Assembly (NCBI RefSeq): GCF_040869045.1 | Contig: NC_090324.1 | Location: 52,853,346-52,917,345 of the forward strand | Length of the DNA: 64,000 nt | Direction: 5' to 3' | From: Eurosta solidaginis | Lineage: Eukaryota; Arthropoda; Insecta; Diptera; Tephritidae | Shown: piece by piece, positions 10,980-22,663 of the stretch | Layout: each line of letters begins with the position of its first letter | Position numbering within the stretch: position 1 is the stretch's first letter | The notes under the pieces: model-generated | The model's database searches: none | The model's input: only the letters and a program-made list of their open reading frames with translations | Told to the model about the DNA's origin: nothing | Made by a program: the position numbers and the translations under genes

Positions 10980-11935
10980 TCTCCTCATTTCCATACAAAT
11001 TTTTGGCCCACGGAAAAGTCTTTTTCGGTAACATCCCATTTAGCTAGACACTTGATACTTAGAACATAGTACAGATCTGGGGGACATTACAATGCAAGTG
11101 AAAAAAAATCCGCTAGGTGGCGCACGGATCGAGATATACAGAAATTTTATTTTAAAATAGAAATTTTGCGATCGACTTTTAACTAACTACTCGGTGATCC
11201 TGAGACTTGAAACTTAGCACATAATTTGCGAGTCGATGGCACTATAATTCGTGGAAAACAAAATGTCGCCAGGTGGCAGAAGAATCGAGATAAACGAAAA
11301 TCGCCGAAAAAACGCAGGGAATTTTGCGATCAATTTTTAAGTAATTTCCCGGTGAGCTGGAGATATGAAACTTGGGTCGTGGGTCAGAACCCGGTGACAA
11401 TGCAACATATGGTCGACAAAAATTCGCTAGGTGGCACGCGGATCGAGATAGTAAGAAAACAAATTTTAATTTCAGAATCTTTCAATCCATTTTTAACTAA
11501 CTTCCCGGTTACCTAGAGACTTGAAACTTGGCACTTATTTAGAGACCTGGTGACAGTACAACTTATAGAAAACGAAATTCCGCTAGGTGACGCGCTATCA
11601 AAATAACTGCAAATCCTTTGAAAACGGGGGGAATCTTGCGATCGATTTTCGAGTAACGTCCGATGAGCTAGAGACATGAAACTTGGGCCGTAAGTCAGAA
11701 CCCGTTGACAATGCAATATTTTATCAAAAAACTCCGCTAGGTGGCGGATGGATCTAGATATTGAGAAAACTAGTTTTAAATTGGGAATCTTGCAATCGAT
11801 TTTTAACTAACTTCCTGGATATCTAGAGACTTGAAACCTGAAATGTAGTTTAAAACACGGTGGAAGTGCAATGTATGATCAAAAAATTTTAGCTACGTAG
11901 CACAAGTCGAACTATTTAGAAGATTAGGCCATACC
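10980..11935 (+). repeat. degenerate tandem repeat, unit about 165-175 bp
   Basis: Successive units carry GAGACTTGAAACTTGG, ACAATGCAA, TCCGCTAGGTGGCGC, GATCGAGATA and TTGCGATCGATTTTTAACTA. Similar single units lie at 9340-9470, 13200-13440 and 23480-23620, so the unit belongs to the H element or its amplification. Confidence 0.7.
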
Positions 11936-12319
11936 TTCTTGGCTAGCATCCTGAGGTTTGCAGGCGCTGTAAAATTCCACCTCGTTGAAGGCCCACCTCA
12001 ATGCACGTCCTTGCATACTTTTAGGCGTACGCGACTTTCACCACGATTCTTTTAGACTTTCAGGCTTATGCGAATTTCACCACGATTTTCAGCTGTGCAA
12101 ATCGAGTAGCTGACAAACGAGATGGAATTCTCTTGTTATGATGCGAGGTGGAATTCTGTTGTTTTCGCCAGTGTTGTCAGCGAAAATTCCACTAATTCTC
12201 TTAAATCTTGCTATTTTAAATAATAAAATAAAGAAAGATAAAAATGTTCACTTAGGTATTACTTAAATTACTAATCAAAGTTGCAATTGCCTTTTTGGAG
12301 GCAGTACTAAAAAAATTAA
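11936..12319. other. no gene seen
   Basis: AT-rich spacer with a short inexact repeat (GGCGTACGCGACTTTCACC and CAGGCTTATGCGAATTTCACC near 12025-12085). No ORF or structure that I can support. Confidence 0.5.
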
Positions 12320-12732
12320 AATAAAAAGACGATAAAAAAATTTGAAGGACTACTTTTATATAACTGGACCAAAAAATAGAAGGCAATTTTTCTTTTAATA
12401 CAGGCATAGTCTTGTTGAATTTTGACTAAAAATCTTTAACAATAGCTCCTGTAAAAGGATTTTGGGATTTAAAATTATAAAGGTAGAGCGCGTGTTTAAA
12501 TTTTAAATAACCAATTAGTTAATCCCAAGTACATGGTTTGCCTTAAATTGAAAGATTGCACTCCACTTTTATAGTTTTAAATCCCAAAATTCATTACAAG
12601 AGCTATTGTTAAAGTTTTTTAATCAAAATTCAACAAGACTATGTGTTTATTAAAGGAAAAATTGCATTCTATTTTTGGTTCATTTATATAAAGGTATTCC
12701 TTAAAATTTTTTATCATCTTTTTATTTCAAAC
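12320..12732. mobile_element. palindromic foldback/MITE-like element
   Basis: The left arm (about 12320-12490) and right arm (about 12560-12732) are imperfect reverse complements. Shared words on opposite strands include ATAGTCTTGTTGAATTTTGA, TTTAACAATAGCTC and TTTTGGGATTTAAAA. The central loop is about 70 bp. No coding capacity. Target duplication not resolved. Confidence 0.75.
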
Positions 12733-13150
12733 TTGCAATAAAAACTATAACGTAACAACAACCAATTACAATCAATAACATCGCTTGAAGTTGTCGAAAA
12801 ATTGGTTTTAATGTTTAAAACATCTATTTTTATCGACTTTAACGATTTCTTTTTTTAGTATTTTCTTTCAACAATGAACTAAAAACGATTGACAACGCCT
12901 TTCAAAACAATGTAACGCATTAGAACTTATTGTTATAATGTATAATGTTACATTCAGCCCAATTCTAAACAAAAATTCCCTGAGCGTTTTTTCCCCTCCC
13001 CCATTCGTCGTATTCTAAATAAAAAATTACTGTGAGTTTTTTCACTTCTCTCTTTCTTCATATTCTGAACAATGTTCGAAAATGAAAAACCGGTTAATGG
13101 AGAAAAGTAGATATTAAGAATGTGATTGAAAGGGACATATCTCTGCAATT
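12733..13150. other. no gene seen
   Basis: AT-rich sequence with a short inexact duplication (CTGAGCGTTTTTTCCCCTCC and CTGTGAGTTTTTTCACTTCT near 12980-13045). No supported feature. Confidence 0.5.
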
Positions 13151-13486
13151 TTTAAACGGTTTTATTTAGTTTGACTCCTTGTAGCGAACAGAATTTTGTA
13201 ATTGAAATTTAAGTAGGTTCCCGCAAAGCTACAAGCTTGAAACTTGGAATATAGTTCAAAACCCGATGACAATGCAATAATAAGAAAAAAATTGTATTTG
13301 TGGTCCGATTTGGCTCATATTTGGAACACATATTACATACAGAAATAGTAATGGCTTTATGAAAAAAAAATTCCGCTAGGTGCAGTAAGGATCGAAATAT
13401 TAAAAATACTCGCATTTGTGGTACGATTTGGCTCATATTTGGAACAAATATTACATAAAGTCTGGTAGAAGTGGCATCAAATTACT

Positions 13487-13663
13487 TTGGAATTCGAGGA
13501 TGGACAAGCATACGTGGCGCTGAGTCGAGTAAAGTCTTTGGAGGGATTATGCATTGAGTACATCGATTGTAACAAATTGTCAGGAAAGAGTCCTTGTAAT
13601 AATGTGTCACTAAATGAACTAAATATAATGAGAAATAATAGGCAATTAAATAAAGACTAAAAA
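13487..13663 (+). pseudogene. C-terminal tail of a Pif1/Helitron-type helicase (H1)
   Basis: Plus-strand frame: FEDGQAYVALSRVKSLEGLC, continuing with a short acidic and Lys/Asn tail and a natural-looking TAA at 13661. GQAYVALSRV is helicase motif VI of the Pif1/RecD group, as found at the end of Helitron Rep-helicase proteins. Only about 59 residues remain and no other helicase motif is visible upstream, where a 165-bp repeat unit is joined instead. The tail lies about 0.7 kb from the right terminus, as expected if a deletion derivative kept both ends of an autonomous element. A decayed copy is in H2. Confidence 0.75.
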
Positions 13664-13679
13664 CTTGAAAAAAAAAATA

Positions 13680-14319
13680 TATCCACAACCATCTCGAAAA
13701 CGGCTTAACCGATTTGAATCAAATTTGGTACATCGATATTTTATTACATTTTAGGACTTTTCGCCTAGGTGTTGCCACTGAGGATGTTTTCACAAGGTTG
13801 CCACCTTTTTCCAATAAGGGAATTGGTCTCTTACAAAATTGATTACCACTCAAAAAATCGCGGATATGCGCAGCTGTTTTTGCTATTAAACTTTGAAACA
13901 AATACAAGCTTATGTATTACAAAAAATTACTGACATGATATGCCACGAAAAAAAAAATATACCTTTTTGTTTGTAAAGTTTTTAAAAAAATTAATATTGA
14001 AAAGTAGTAATATTACAAGTAGAATAACTTAGTTAAAACATGCGGTATAAAAAATCTAACATATGAATTAAAAACACATTTACCTGTCCTAAAAGAAGGC
14101 TAAACAAGTGAACAAATATTTAGGTTGGAAGGGTATATTGCTTTTTAATCTAAAAAAATACATCAAACTGCACGAAATTTTTATACAATTTTAGATGTGC
14201 GCGGTTAGCTCCGTTGACGTTGCAGATGGGTTTTGGGTTATGTATACTATTCAGTGGACATCTAACAATGCCAGGGAGTATATTAAAAAAAAAAAATTGA
14301 AATACTTTGGAAAATCGAC
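13680..14319. repeat. 3' block of H1
   Basis: Non-coding. Positions 13683-13860 repeat parts of the 5' block (CATCTCGAAAACGGCTTAAC; CCTAGGTGTTGCCACTGAGG). The stretch 13985-14320 matches 24370-24710 in H2. Confidence 0.65.
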
Positions 14320-14353
14320 TTTTGGCCAGCTAGATTGATCAAATACCCCACCG

Positions 14354-15640
14354 TACGGCGTCTTAACCTATCCGTGATGTTTCATGTTTTTAGCTCAATG
14401 AGAACTTACTAAAAATCGATCTCAAAACTCCAAATTTCTTTTTTTTTACATTTTCTCGGCGTCTTATCCTTTCTGTGAAATTTTACAGTTGTAGCTCAAT
14501 GAGAACTTACATAAAAATCAATCCCAAAATTCCCTCCGTTTCGTACGATTTTTCTGAATATCTAATCCCGTGCGCCCCCTAGCGAATCGTTTTGTGTCGT
14601 GTCATCGGCTGTCATCGACCTCTGAGTTAAGTTTGAATTTCAAGTTTCCAGCTCATCGAGAAAGCTGGTTTGAAAATTTTCAAATTCTTATCTAATTATT
14701 TCGATCCATGCGCAACCTAACGGATTTTTTCTCCCTTTGTTCCTTTGTCACGGTGTCTTAACCTGTCTCTGGGGTTTCATGTTTGTAGCTCTATGAGAGG
14801 TTACTTCAAAAGCGATCTCAAAACACCAATTTTCCAAATCCTTATCTAAATATTTCGATCCGTGCGCCACATAACGGAATTTTTTGTCCTTTTCTTAAAT
14901 TTTCTCGGCGCCTTATCCTATCTGTGAAGTTTTACAGTTGTAGCTTAATGAGAATTTACATACAAATCAAACCCAAAATTCCCTTCGTTTCGTACGAATT
15001 TTCTAAATACCTCATCCCGTGCACCCCCCAACGAATCTTTTTTTATCGTGTCATCGGCTCTCATCGACCTCTGAATTAGGTTTGAAATTTCAAGTCTCTA
15101 GCTCTTCGAGAAGTTACCTAAAAGCTGGTTTGAAAATTTTCAAATTCTTATCTAATTATTTCGATCCGTGCGCCACCTAACGGATTTTTTTCCTTTTGTT
15201 GCATTGTCACGGTGTTCTAACTTTTGTGTAAAGTTTCACGTTTATAGCTCAATGAGAAGTTACTTAAAAATCGATTGCAAGATTTCTATGAAAAGCGGAC
15301 AAACATTCAACCGACCTATTTCGATCCGTGCGCCACCAAACGGATTTTTTTCCTTTTGTTGCATTGTCACGGTCAGGCATGCTTAACCAACGAACCGATA
15401 TCATTTCGTTAATTGACGTTCTTAACGTTAATAAACGAAACGAAATGACTTTGTTTTATTTATTAACGTTGATTATCGTAACGAAATGATATGGGTTCGT
15501 TGGTTAAGCATGCCGGTGTTGTAACCTATGTGTAAAGTTTCACGTTTGTAGCTCAATGAGAAGTTAGTTAAAAATTTATTTCAATTTTTGTATGGAAAGC
15601 GGACAAACATTCAACCGACCTAATATAAAGGAAGTAAAAT
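14354..15640 (+). repeat. tandem repeat array, unit about 155 bp (GCGCCAC type)
   Basis: Units recur about every 150-157 bp with TTTCGATCCGTGCGCCACC, AACGGATTTTTT, GTCACGGTGTTCTAACC, AGTTTCACG and TAGCTCAATGAGAAGTTAC (phase markers near 14562, 14705, 14856, 15010, 15165 and 15322). No coding. One unit is split by a small hAT-like MITE. Confidence 0.75.
15374..15516. mobile_element. small hAT-like MITE, about 143 bp
   Basis: It starts CAGGCATGCTTAACCAACGA and ends in the near-reverse complement TTCGTTGGTTAAGCATGCC. It interrupts the phrase GTCACGGTGTT, seen uninterrupted at 15207. The CAGGCATGC end is typical of small insect hAT-type MITEs. A clean 8-bp target duplication is not visible, so the class rests on the termini. 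Confidence 0.65.
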
Positions 15641-16447
15641 AGGTAGGTAATTTGTGTGAGTATGCAAAGTTTCAGGTTTTTTGTGGTCTGCATGTAAAAT
15701 TTATGACCACGGATCACTTATTTCTACAATATATGACGTAAGCGTAAGTATTTGACGAAATTTGATGCTTCTAGCCGTAAAAAAGGAGGGCAGAAATTAC
15801 ACTTTATATGGGCTATATAACATATATACCACCGATCTCTATGATTTCTTCAGACAACAATATATGCTCTATACGTAATAATTCGGTAGAATTTTTAGCT
15901 TCTAGTTGTTATAATGGGGCAGAAATTATGAAAAATTTCTTATCTTAAAAATCCGTTGTAGGAGATATATAGTATCTGTGGTATAGATCTATACAATATT
16001 TTTAGACAACAATGAATGCTCTATACGTAAGCATTCGGTGAAATTTGAAGCTTCCAGCTGTGAAAATGGGGCAGAAATTACGAAAAGTTTCTTATCTGAA
16101 CAATCGGTTGTATGAGATATACATATACTACATATACCACAGATCTATAAAATTTGTTCAGACAACAATGAATGTTCTATACGTAAGCATTGGGCGAAAT
16201 GTGAAGCTTCTAGCAGCTAAAATGGGGCAGAAATTACGAAAAGTTTCTTATCTGAATAATCGGTTGTATGAGATATATACTATATATACCACCGAGCAAT
16301 AAACTATTTTCAGACAACAATGAATGCTCTTTACCTAAGCATTCGGTAAAATTTGAAGCTTGTGGTTTTAAAATAGGGCAGTAACCACGAAAAGATTTTT
16401 GTCTGAACAATCGGTTGTGGGGGATATATGCTATGTATACCACGGAT
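15641..16447 (+). repeat. tandem repeat array, unit about 155 bp (CAGACAACAAT type)
   Basis: About five units with phase marker CAGACAACAATGAATGCTC near 15852, 16004, 16160 and 16312, each with GGGGCAGAAATTACGAAA and TATACCACCGATC. The last unit is cut at 16447 and continues at 22672 on the far side of the hAT-like insertion. Confidence 0.8.
16440..16447 (+). other. target site duplication, left copy
   Basis: CCACGGAT; partner at 22664-22671 is CGACGGAT, one mismatch in eight. Eight bases is the hAT-superfamily length. Confidence 0.7.
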
Positions 16448-16665
16448 CAGGGATGGGCGTTATCAACAAATTTGAATAACCATTGACGAAAAAATAAAAA
16501 ATAAATTTTTATTCATTATTCAAGAAAACTTGAGTGATGAATAACATGTTATTTGTTATTCAAGCATTTCTTGAATAATGAATAACATTTTCTCGTTATT
16601 CAAAATATTCTGATTGATGATAACCGCTCATTCTTATTTTTGCAAAATTTGAATAAAGAGTTGAG
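16448..16665 (+). repeat. left inverted arm of the hAT-like shell
   Basis: The reverse complement of 16470-16665 closely matches 22450-22640, including AACTCAACTCTTTATTC, AATGAGCGGTTATCATCAAT and TTATTCAAGAAATGCTTG. Itself rich in GAATAA/TTATTC words, so it can also fold locally. Confidence 0.85.
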
Positions 16666-17008
16666 TTATTATTCCTTATTTACAAAATATGGAATAACAG
16701 TAAAATTTTAGTTTTTATTCAGTTATCCAAATATAAAAAAATAAACCATCGAGATGCCCTGAAAATATACCCATATGCGTAACCAGTTCGTGTGTAGTTC
16801 TGAAGCTTCTTAGGGTAATATTGAGATGATTTTGGGGAGTATTCGTGGGGTTTTTTGGGGGCGGTTGGTGGGTAATTTCTGGGACACCCTGCGGATCCTC
16901 CCGGGGCCTATTGGGGTCCATTCCAGGGGCTCCCTCGCGATCCTTCTAAGGTTTTGGGGTAATTTCGGGACGGCTTTTGGGACTCCCTCAGGGTCTTTTG
17001 GAGGTCAT
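16666..17008. repeat. left internal segment with inverted, decayed satellite
   Basis: From about 16815 to 17008 the sequence resembles the satellite in the opposite orientation (GGGTAATTTCGGGACGGC, TTGGGACTCCCTCAGGG, TTTGGAGGTCATTTT). It meets the main array at the small palindrome GGTCATTTTGGAATGACC around 17003-17020. The part before 16815 is AT-rich and unassigned. Confidence 0.65.
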
Positions 17009-17009
17009 T

Positions 17010-20000
17010 TTGGAATGACCCCGAAATGACACAGAGGGAGTCCCCAAAACCATCCCGGAATGACCTCGAAATGACCCAGAGGGAGTCCCCAAAACCATCC
17101 CGGAATGACCCGGAAATGACCCCGAGGGAGTCCCCAAAACCATCCCAGAACGACCCCGAAATGACCCAGAGGGAGTCCCCAAAACCATCCTGGAATGACC
17201 CCGAAATGATCCCGAGGGAGTCCCCAAAACCATCCCGGAATGACCCCGAAATGATCCCGAGGGTGTCCCCAAAACCATCCCGGAATGACCCCGAGGGAGT
17301 CCCCAAACCATCCCGAAATGACCCCGATAAGAACCCGAGGGAGTCCCCAAAACCATCCCGAAATGACCCCGAGGGAGTCCCCAAAATCATCCCGGAATGA
17401 CCCCGAAATGACCCAGAGGGAGTCCCCAAAACCATCCCGGAATGAGTCCGAAATGACCCCGAGGGAGTCCCCAAAACCATCCAGGAATGATCCCGAAATA
17501 ACCCGAGGGAGTCCCCAAACCATCCCGAAATGACCCCGGAATGACCCCGAGGGAGTCCCCAAAACCATCCCGGAATGACCCCGAAATGACCCTGAGGGAG
17601 TCCCCAAAACCATCCCGAAATGACCCCGAGGGAGTCCCCAAAACCATTTAGAAATTACCCTGAGGGAGTCCCCAAAACCATCCCGGAATGACCCTGAAAT
17701 GACCCCGAGTGAGTCTCCAAAACCATTCCGAAATGAACCCCAAATGATCCCGAGGGAGTCCCCAAAACCATCCCGCAATGGCCCCGAAATGACCCCGAGG
17801 GAGTCCCCAAAACGATCCCGGAATGACCCCGAAATGACCCCGAGGGAGTCCCCAAAACCATCCCGGAATGACCCCGAAATGACCCGAGGGAGTCCCCAAA
17901 CCATAACGAAATGAACCCGAAATGACCCTGAGGAAGTCCCCAAAACCATCCCGAAATGACCCCGAGGGAGTCCCCAAAACCATCCCGAAATGACCCCGAA
18001 ATGACCCTGAGGGAGTCCCCAAAACCATTCCGAAATGACAACGAAATGACCCCGAGGGAGTCCCCAAAACCATCCCGAAATGACCAAGAAATGACCACGA
18101 GGGAGTCACCATACCATCCCGAAATGACCCCGAAATGAACCCGAGGAAGTCCCCAAAACTATCCCGGAATAACCCCGAATTGACCCCGAGGGAGTCCCCA
18201 AAACCATCCCGGAATGACCCCGAAATGACACCGAGGAAGTCCCCAACACCGTCCGGAATATGGCGCCGAGGGAGTCCCCAAATCCATCCCGGAATGATCC
18301 CGAAATGCCCCGAGGGAGTCCCCAAAACCATCCCGGAATGGCCCCGAAATGACCCCGAGGGAGTCCCCAAAACCATTACGAAATGACCCCGAAATGACCC
18401 CGAGGCAGTCCGCAAAATCATCCCGGAATGACCCCGATGAAGTCCGAAAAAGATCACGGAATGACCCCGGGAGGACCCCGTGGTACTCCCCTAAACCATG
18501 CCAAAATGACCTCCAAAAGACCTCGAGGGAGTCCCCAAAACCATCCCGAAATGACGCCGAAATTACCCCTAGGGAGTCCCCACAACCATCCCGGAATGAC
18601 CTCGAAATGACCCCGAGGGAGTCCTCAAAACCATACCGGAATGACCCCGAAATGACCCCGAGGGAGTCCCCAAACCATCCCGAAATGACCCAGAGGGAGT
18701 CCCCAAAACCTTCCCGGAATGACCTCAAAATGACCCCGAGGGAGTCCCCAAAACCATCGCGGAATGACCCCGAAATGATCCCGAGGGAGTCCCCAAAACC
18801 ATCCCGTAATGACCCCGAAATGACCCCGAGGGCGTCCACAAAACCATCCCGGAATGACCCCGAAATGACCCCGAGGGAGTCCCCAGCACCATCCCGAAAT
18901 GACCCCGAAATGACCCTGAGGGAGTCCCCAAAACCATCCCGAAATGACCCCGAGGGAGTCCCCAAAACCATCCCGAAATGACCCTGAAGGAGTCCCCAAA
19001 ACCATCCCGGAATGACCCCGAAATGACCCCGAGGGAGTCCCCAAACCATCCCGAAATGACCCGAAATTGAACCCGAGGGAGTCCCCAAAACCATCCCGAA
19101 ATTACCCCCAGGGAGACCCGAAAACCATCCCGGAATAACCCCGAAATGACCCCAACGGAGTCCCCAAAACCATCCCGGAATTGACCCGAAATGACCCCGA
19201 GGAAGTCCCCAACACCATCCCGAAATGACCCCGACGGAGTCCCCAAAACCATCCCGGAATGACCCCGAAATGACCGCGAGGGAGTCCGCAAAACCATCCC
19301 GGAATGACCCCGAAATGACCTTGAGGGAGTCCCGAAAACCATCCCGAAATTACCCCGAAAGGACCCCTAGGTAGTCCCCAAAATCATCCCGAAATAACCT
19401 GAGGGTGTCCCCAAAACCATCCCGGAATGACCCCGAAATGATCCCGAGGGAGTCCCCAAAACCATCCCGAAATGACCCCCAAATGACCCCGAGGGAGTCC
19501 CCAAAACCATCCCGGAATGACCCCGAGGGAGTCCCCTAAACCATCCCGGAATGACCCCGAAATGACCCGAGGGAATCCCCAAACCATACCGAAATTACCC
19601 CGAGGGAGTCTCCAAAACTATCCCGAAATGACCCCGAGGGAGTCCCCAAAACCATCCCGAAATGACCCCGAGCGAGTCCCCCAAAACCATCCCGAAATGA
19701 CCCTGAGGGAGTCCCCTAAACCATCCCGGAATGACCCCGAAATGACCCCGAGGGAGTCCCCAAACCATCCCGAAATGAACCCGAGGGAGTCCCCAAAACC
19801 ATCCCGAAATGACCCCGAAATTACCCCGAGGGAGTCCCCAAAACCATTCCGAAATGACCCTTAGGGAGACCCCAAAACCATCCCGAAATGACCTAGAAAT
19901 TACCCCGAGGGAGTCCCAAAACCATCCCGGAATGACCCTGAAATGAACCCGAGGGAGTCCCCAAAACCATCCCGAAATGACCCCGAAATGACCCCGAGGG

Positions 20001-22450
20001 AGTCCCCAAAACCATCCCGGAATAACCCCGAAATGACCCCGAGGGAGTCCCCAAAACCATCCCGGAATTACCCCGAAATGACCCCGAGGAATTCCCCAAC
20101 ACCATCCCGAAATGACCCCAAGGGAGTCCCTAAAACCATCCCGGAATGACCCCGAAATGGACCCCGAGGGAGTCCCCAAAACCATCCCTAAATGACCTCG
20201 AGGAAGTCCCCAAAATCATCCCGGAATGACCCCGAAATGACCCCGATGGAGTCCCAAAAAATCACGGAATGACCCGGGAGCACCCCGTTGGTACTCCCCT
20301 AAACCATGCCAAAATGACCTCCAAAAGACCTCGAGGTAGTCCCCAAAACCGTCCCGAAATTACCCTGAGGGAGTCCCCAAAACCATCCCGAAATTACCCC
20401 GAAATGATGCCGAGGGAGTCCCCAAAACCATCCCGGAATAACCCCGAAATGACCCCGAGGGAGTCCCCAAAACCATCCCGGATTGACCCCGAAATGACCA
20501 CGAGGAAAGTCCCCAACACCATCCCGAAATGACCCCGAGGGAGTCCCCAAAACCATCCCGAAAGGACCCAGAGAGAGTCCCCAAAACCATCCCGGAATGA
20601 CCCCGAAATGACGCCGAGGGAGTCCCCAAAACCATCCCGGAATGACCACGAAATGACCCCGAGGGAGTCCCCAAAACCATCCCGAAATTACCCCGAAATT
20701 ACCCCGAGGAAGTCCCCAAAAACATCCCTGAATGACCTCAAAATGACCCCGATGGAGGTCCCAAAAAGATCACGGAATGACCCGGGGAGGAGCCCGTGGT
20801 AATCCCCTAAACCCTGCAAAAATGACCTCCAAAAGACCTCGAGGTAGTCCCCAAAACCGTCCCGAAATTACCCTGAGGGAGTCCCCAAAACCATCCCGAA
20901 ATTACCCCGAAATGACCCCGAGGGAGTCCCCAAAACCATCCCGGAATAACCCCGAAATGACCACGAGGGAGTCCCCAAAACCATCCCGGAATGACCCCGA
21001 AATGACCACGAGGAAGTCCCCAACACCATCCCGAAATGACCCCGAGGGAGTCCCCCAAAACCATCCCGAAATGGCCCAGAGAGAGTCCCCAAAACCATCC
21101 CGGAATGACCCCGAGGAATCCCCAAAACCATCCCGAAATGACCCCGAAATGACCCCGAGGGAGTCCCCAAAACCATCCCGGAATGACCCCGAAATGACCC
21201 CGAGGGAGTCCCCAAAATCATCCCGGAATGACCACGAAATGACCCCGAGGGGAGTCCCCAAAACCATCCCGAAATTACCCCGAAATTACCCCGAGGAAGT
21301 CCCCAAAATCATCCCTGAATGACCTCAAAATGACCCCGATGGAGTCCCAAAAAGATCACGGAATGACCCCGGGAGGAGCCCGTGGTAATCCCCTAAACCC
21401 TGCAAAAATGACCTCCAAAAGACCTCGAGGTAGTCCCCAAAACCGTCCCGAAATTACCCTGAGGGAGTCCCCAAAACCATCCCGAAATTACCCCGAAATG
21501 ACCCCGAGGGAGTCCCCAAAACCATCCCGGAATAACCCCGAAATGACCACGAGGGAGTCCCCAAAACCATCCCGGAATGACCCCGAAATGACCACGAGGA
21601 AGTCCCCAACACCATCCCGAAATGACCCCGAGGGAGTCCCCAAAACCATCCCGAAATGACCCAGAGAGAGTCCCCAAAACCATCCCGGAATGACCCCGAA
21701 ATGACCCCGAGGGAGTCCCCAAAACCATCCGGAATGACCCCGAGGGAATCCCCAAAACCATTCCGAAATGACCCCGAAATGACCCCGAGGGAGTCCCCAA
21801 AACCATCCCGGAATGACCCCGAAATGACCCCGAGGGAGTCCCCAAACCATCCCGAAATGAACCCGAGGGAGTCCCCAAAACCATCCCGAAATGACCCCGA
21901 AATTACCCCGAGGGAGTCCCCAAAACCATTCCGAAATAACCTTAGAGAGACCCCAAAACCATCCCGAAATGACCTAGAAATGACCCCGAGGGAGTCCCTA
22001 AACCATCCCGGAATGACCCTGAAATGAACCCGAGGGAGTCCCCAAAACCATCCCGAAATGACCCCGAAATGACCCCGAGGGAGTCCCCAAAACCATCCCG
22101 GAATAACCCCGAAATGACCCCGAGGGAGTCCCCAAAACCATCCCGGAATTACCCCGAAATGAACCCCGAGGAATTCCCCAACACCATCCCGAAATGACCT
22201 TGAGGGAGTCCCGAAAACCATCCCGGAATGACCCCGAAATGACCCCGAGGGAGTCCCCAAAACCATCCCTAAATGACCTCGAGGAAGTCCCCAAAATCAT
22301 CCCGGAATGACCCCGAAATTACCCCGATGGAGTCCCAAAAAATCACGGAATGACCCCGGGAGGACCCCGTGGTACTCCCCTAAACCATGCCAAAATGACC
22401 TCCAAAAGACCTCGAGGGAGTCGCAAAAGTCATCCCGAAATGACCCCAAA
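17010..22450 (+). repeat. satellite array, 45-bp and 34-bp units with higher-order structure
   Basis: About 5.4 kb. The 45-bp unit is built of GGAATGACCCC, GAAATGACCCC, GAGGGAGTCCCC and AAAACCATCCC. A 34-bp form lacks one of the two 11-bp GRAATGACCCC modules. Divergent marker blocks containing CCTCCAAAAGACCTCGAGG recur near 18505, 20315, 20825, 21410 and 22400, and 20809-21060 is nearly repeated at 21393-21640. GC content is far above the flanks. Because 45 is a multiple of 3, long open frames exist on both strands (MTPRESPKPSRNDPE; MVLGTPSGSFRGHSG), broken whenever a 34-bp unit intervenes. I do not consider them genes. Confidence 0.95.
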
Positions 22451-22663
22451 AATAACTCAACTCTTTATTCAAATTTTGCAAAAATAAGAATGAGCGGTTA
22501 TCATCAATCAGAATATTTTGAATAACGACAAAATGTTATTCATTATTCAAGAAATGCTTGAATAAAAAATAACTTTTTATTCATGAATTAAAAAATTTTA
22601 AATGATGAATAATTTTTTAATTTTTTATTTTGATTTGTTTCATTTCAAAATGACTCAACCCTG
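22450..22663 (-). repeat. right inverted arm of the hAT-like shell
   Basis: Reverse complement of the left arm; the outermost 20 bp diverge from it beyond the shared CAGGG start. Confidence 0.85.

Larger units (their letters stand above)
8851..14353 (+). mobile_element. H1: Helitron/Helentron-related element with inverted termini, carrying later insertions
   Basis: The left end reads GGGGTATTTGATCAATCTAG then CTGGCC (8856-8882). The right end is its reverse complement (about 14320-14350). H2 at 22948-24745 has the same ends and the same internal 5' block (ATTACTATGGGTCGGGCC, TGGACCCGGAGTCATT) and 3' block (AACATGCGGTATAAAAAATC). Near the right end is a relic of a Pif1-type helicase C-terminus. 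Helentrons are Helitrons with short terminal or subterminal inverted repeats, so a non-autonomous Helentron derivative is my best reading. A copia relic, repeat array and foldback element inflate it to 5.5 kb. Confidence 0.6.
16448..22663. mobile_element. hAT-like terminal-inverted-repeat shell enclosing a satellite array
   Basis: The left end begins CAGGGATGGGCGTTATC at 16448. The right end, read inward on the minus strand from 22663, begins CAGGGTTGAGTC. The flanks CCACGGAT (16440-16447) and CGACGGAT (22664-22671) match at 7 of 8 positions, as expected for an old hAT target duplication. The inner arms 16470-16665 and 22450-22640 are extended reverse complements. Removing 16448-22671 restores a continuous unit of the surrounding 155-bp array (TACCACGGAT then CTGATTCATTTTTGCAGAC). 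No transposase is inside; the cargo is a GC-rich 45/34-bp satellite. The element would depend on a transposase supplied in trans. Confidence 0.8.

Noticed and set aside
17010..22450. CRISPR-like array
   Set aside because: Units are contiguous with no unique spacers, and the context is a eukaryotic genome; this is satellite DNA.
16908..22525. Many long ORFs of 60-360 codons on both strands
   Set aside because: They are periodic products of the 45-bp satellite, overlap in several frames at once and break at every 34-bp unit; not annotated as genes.
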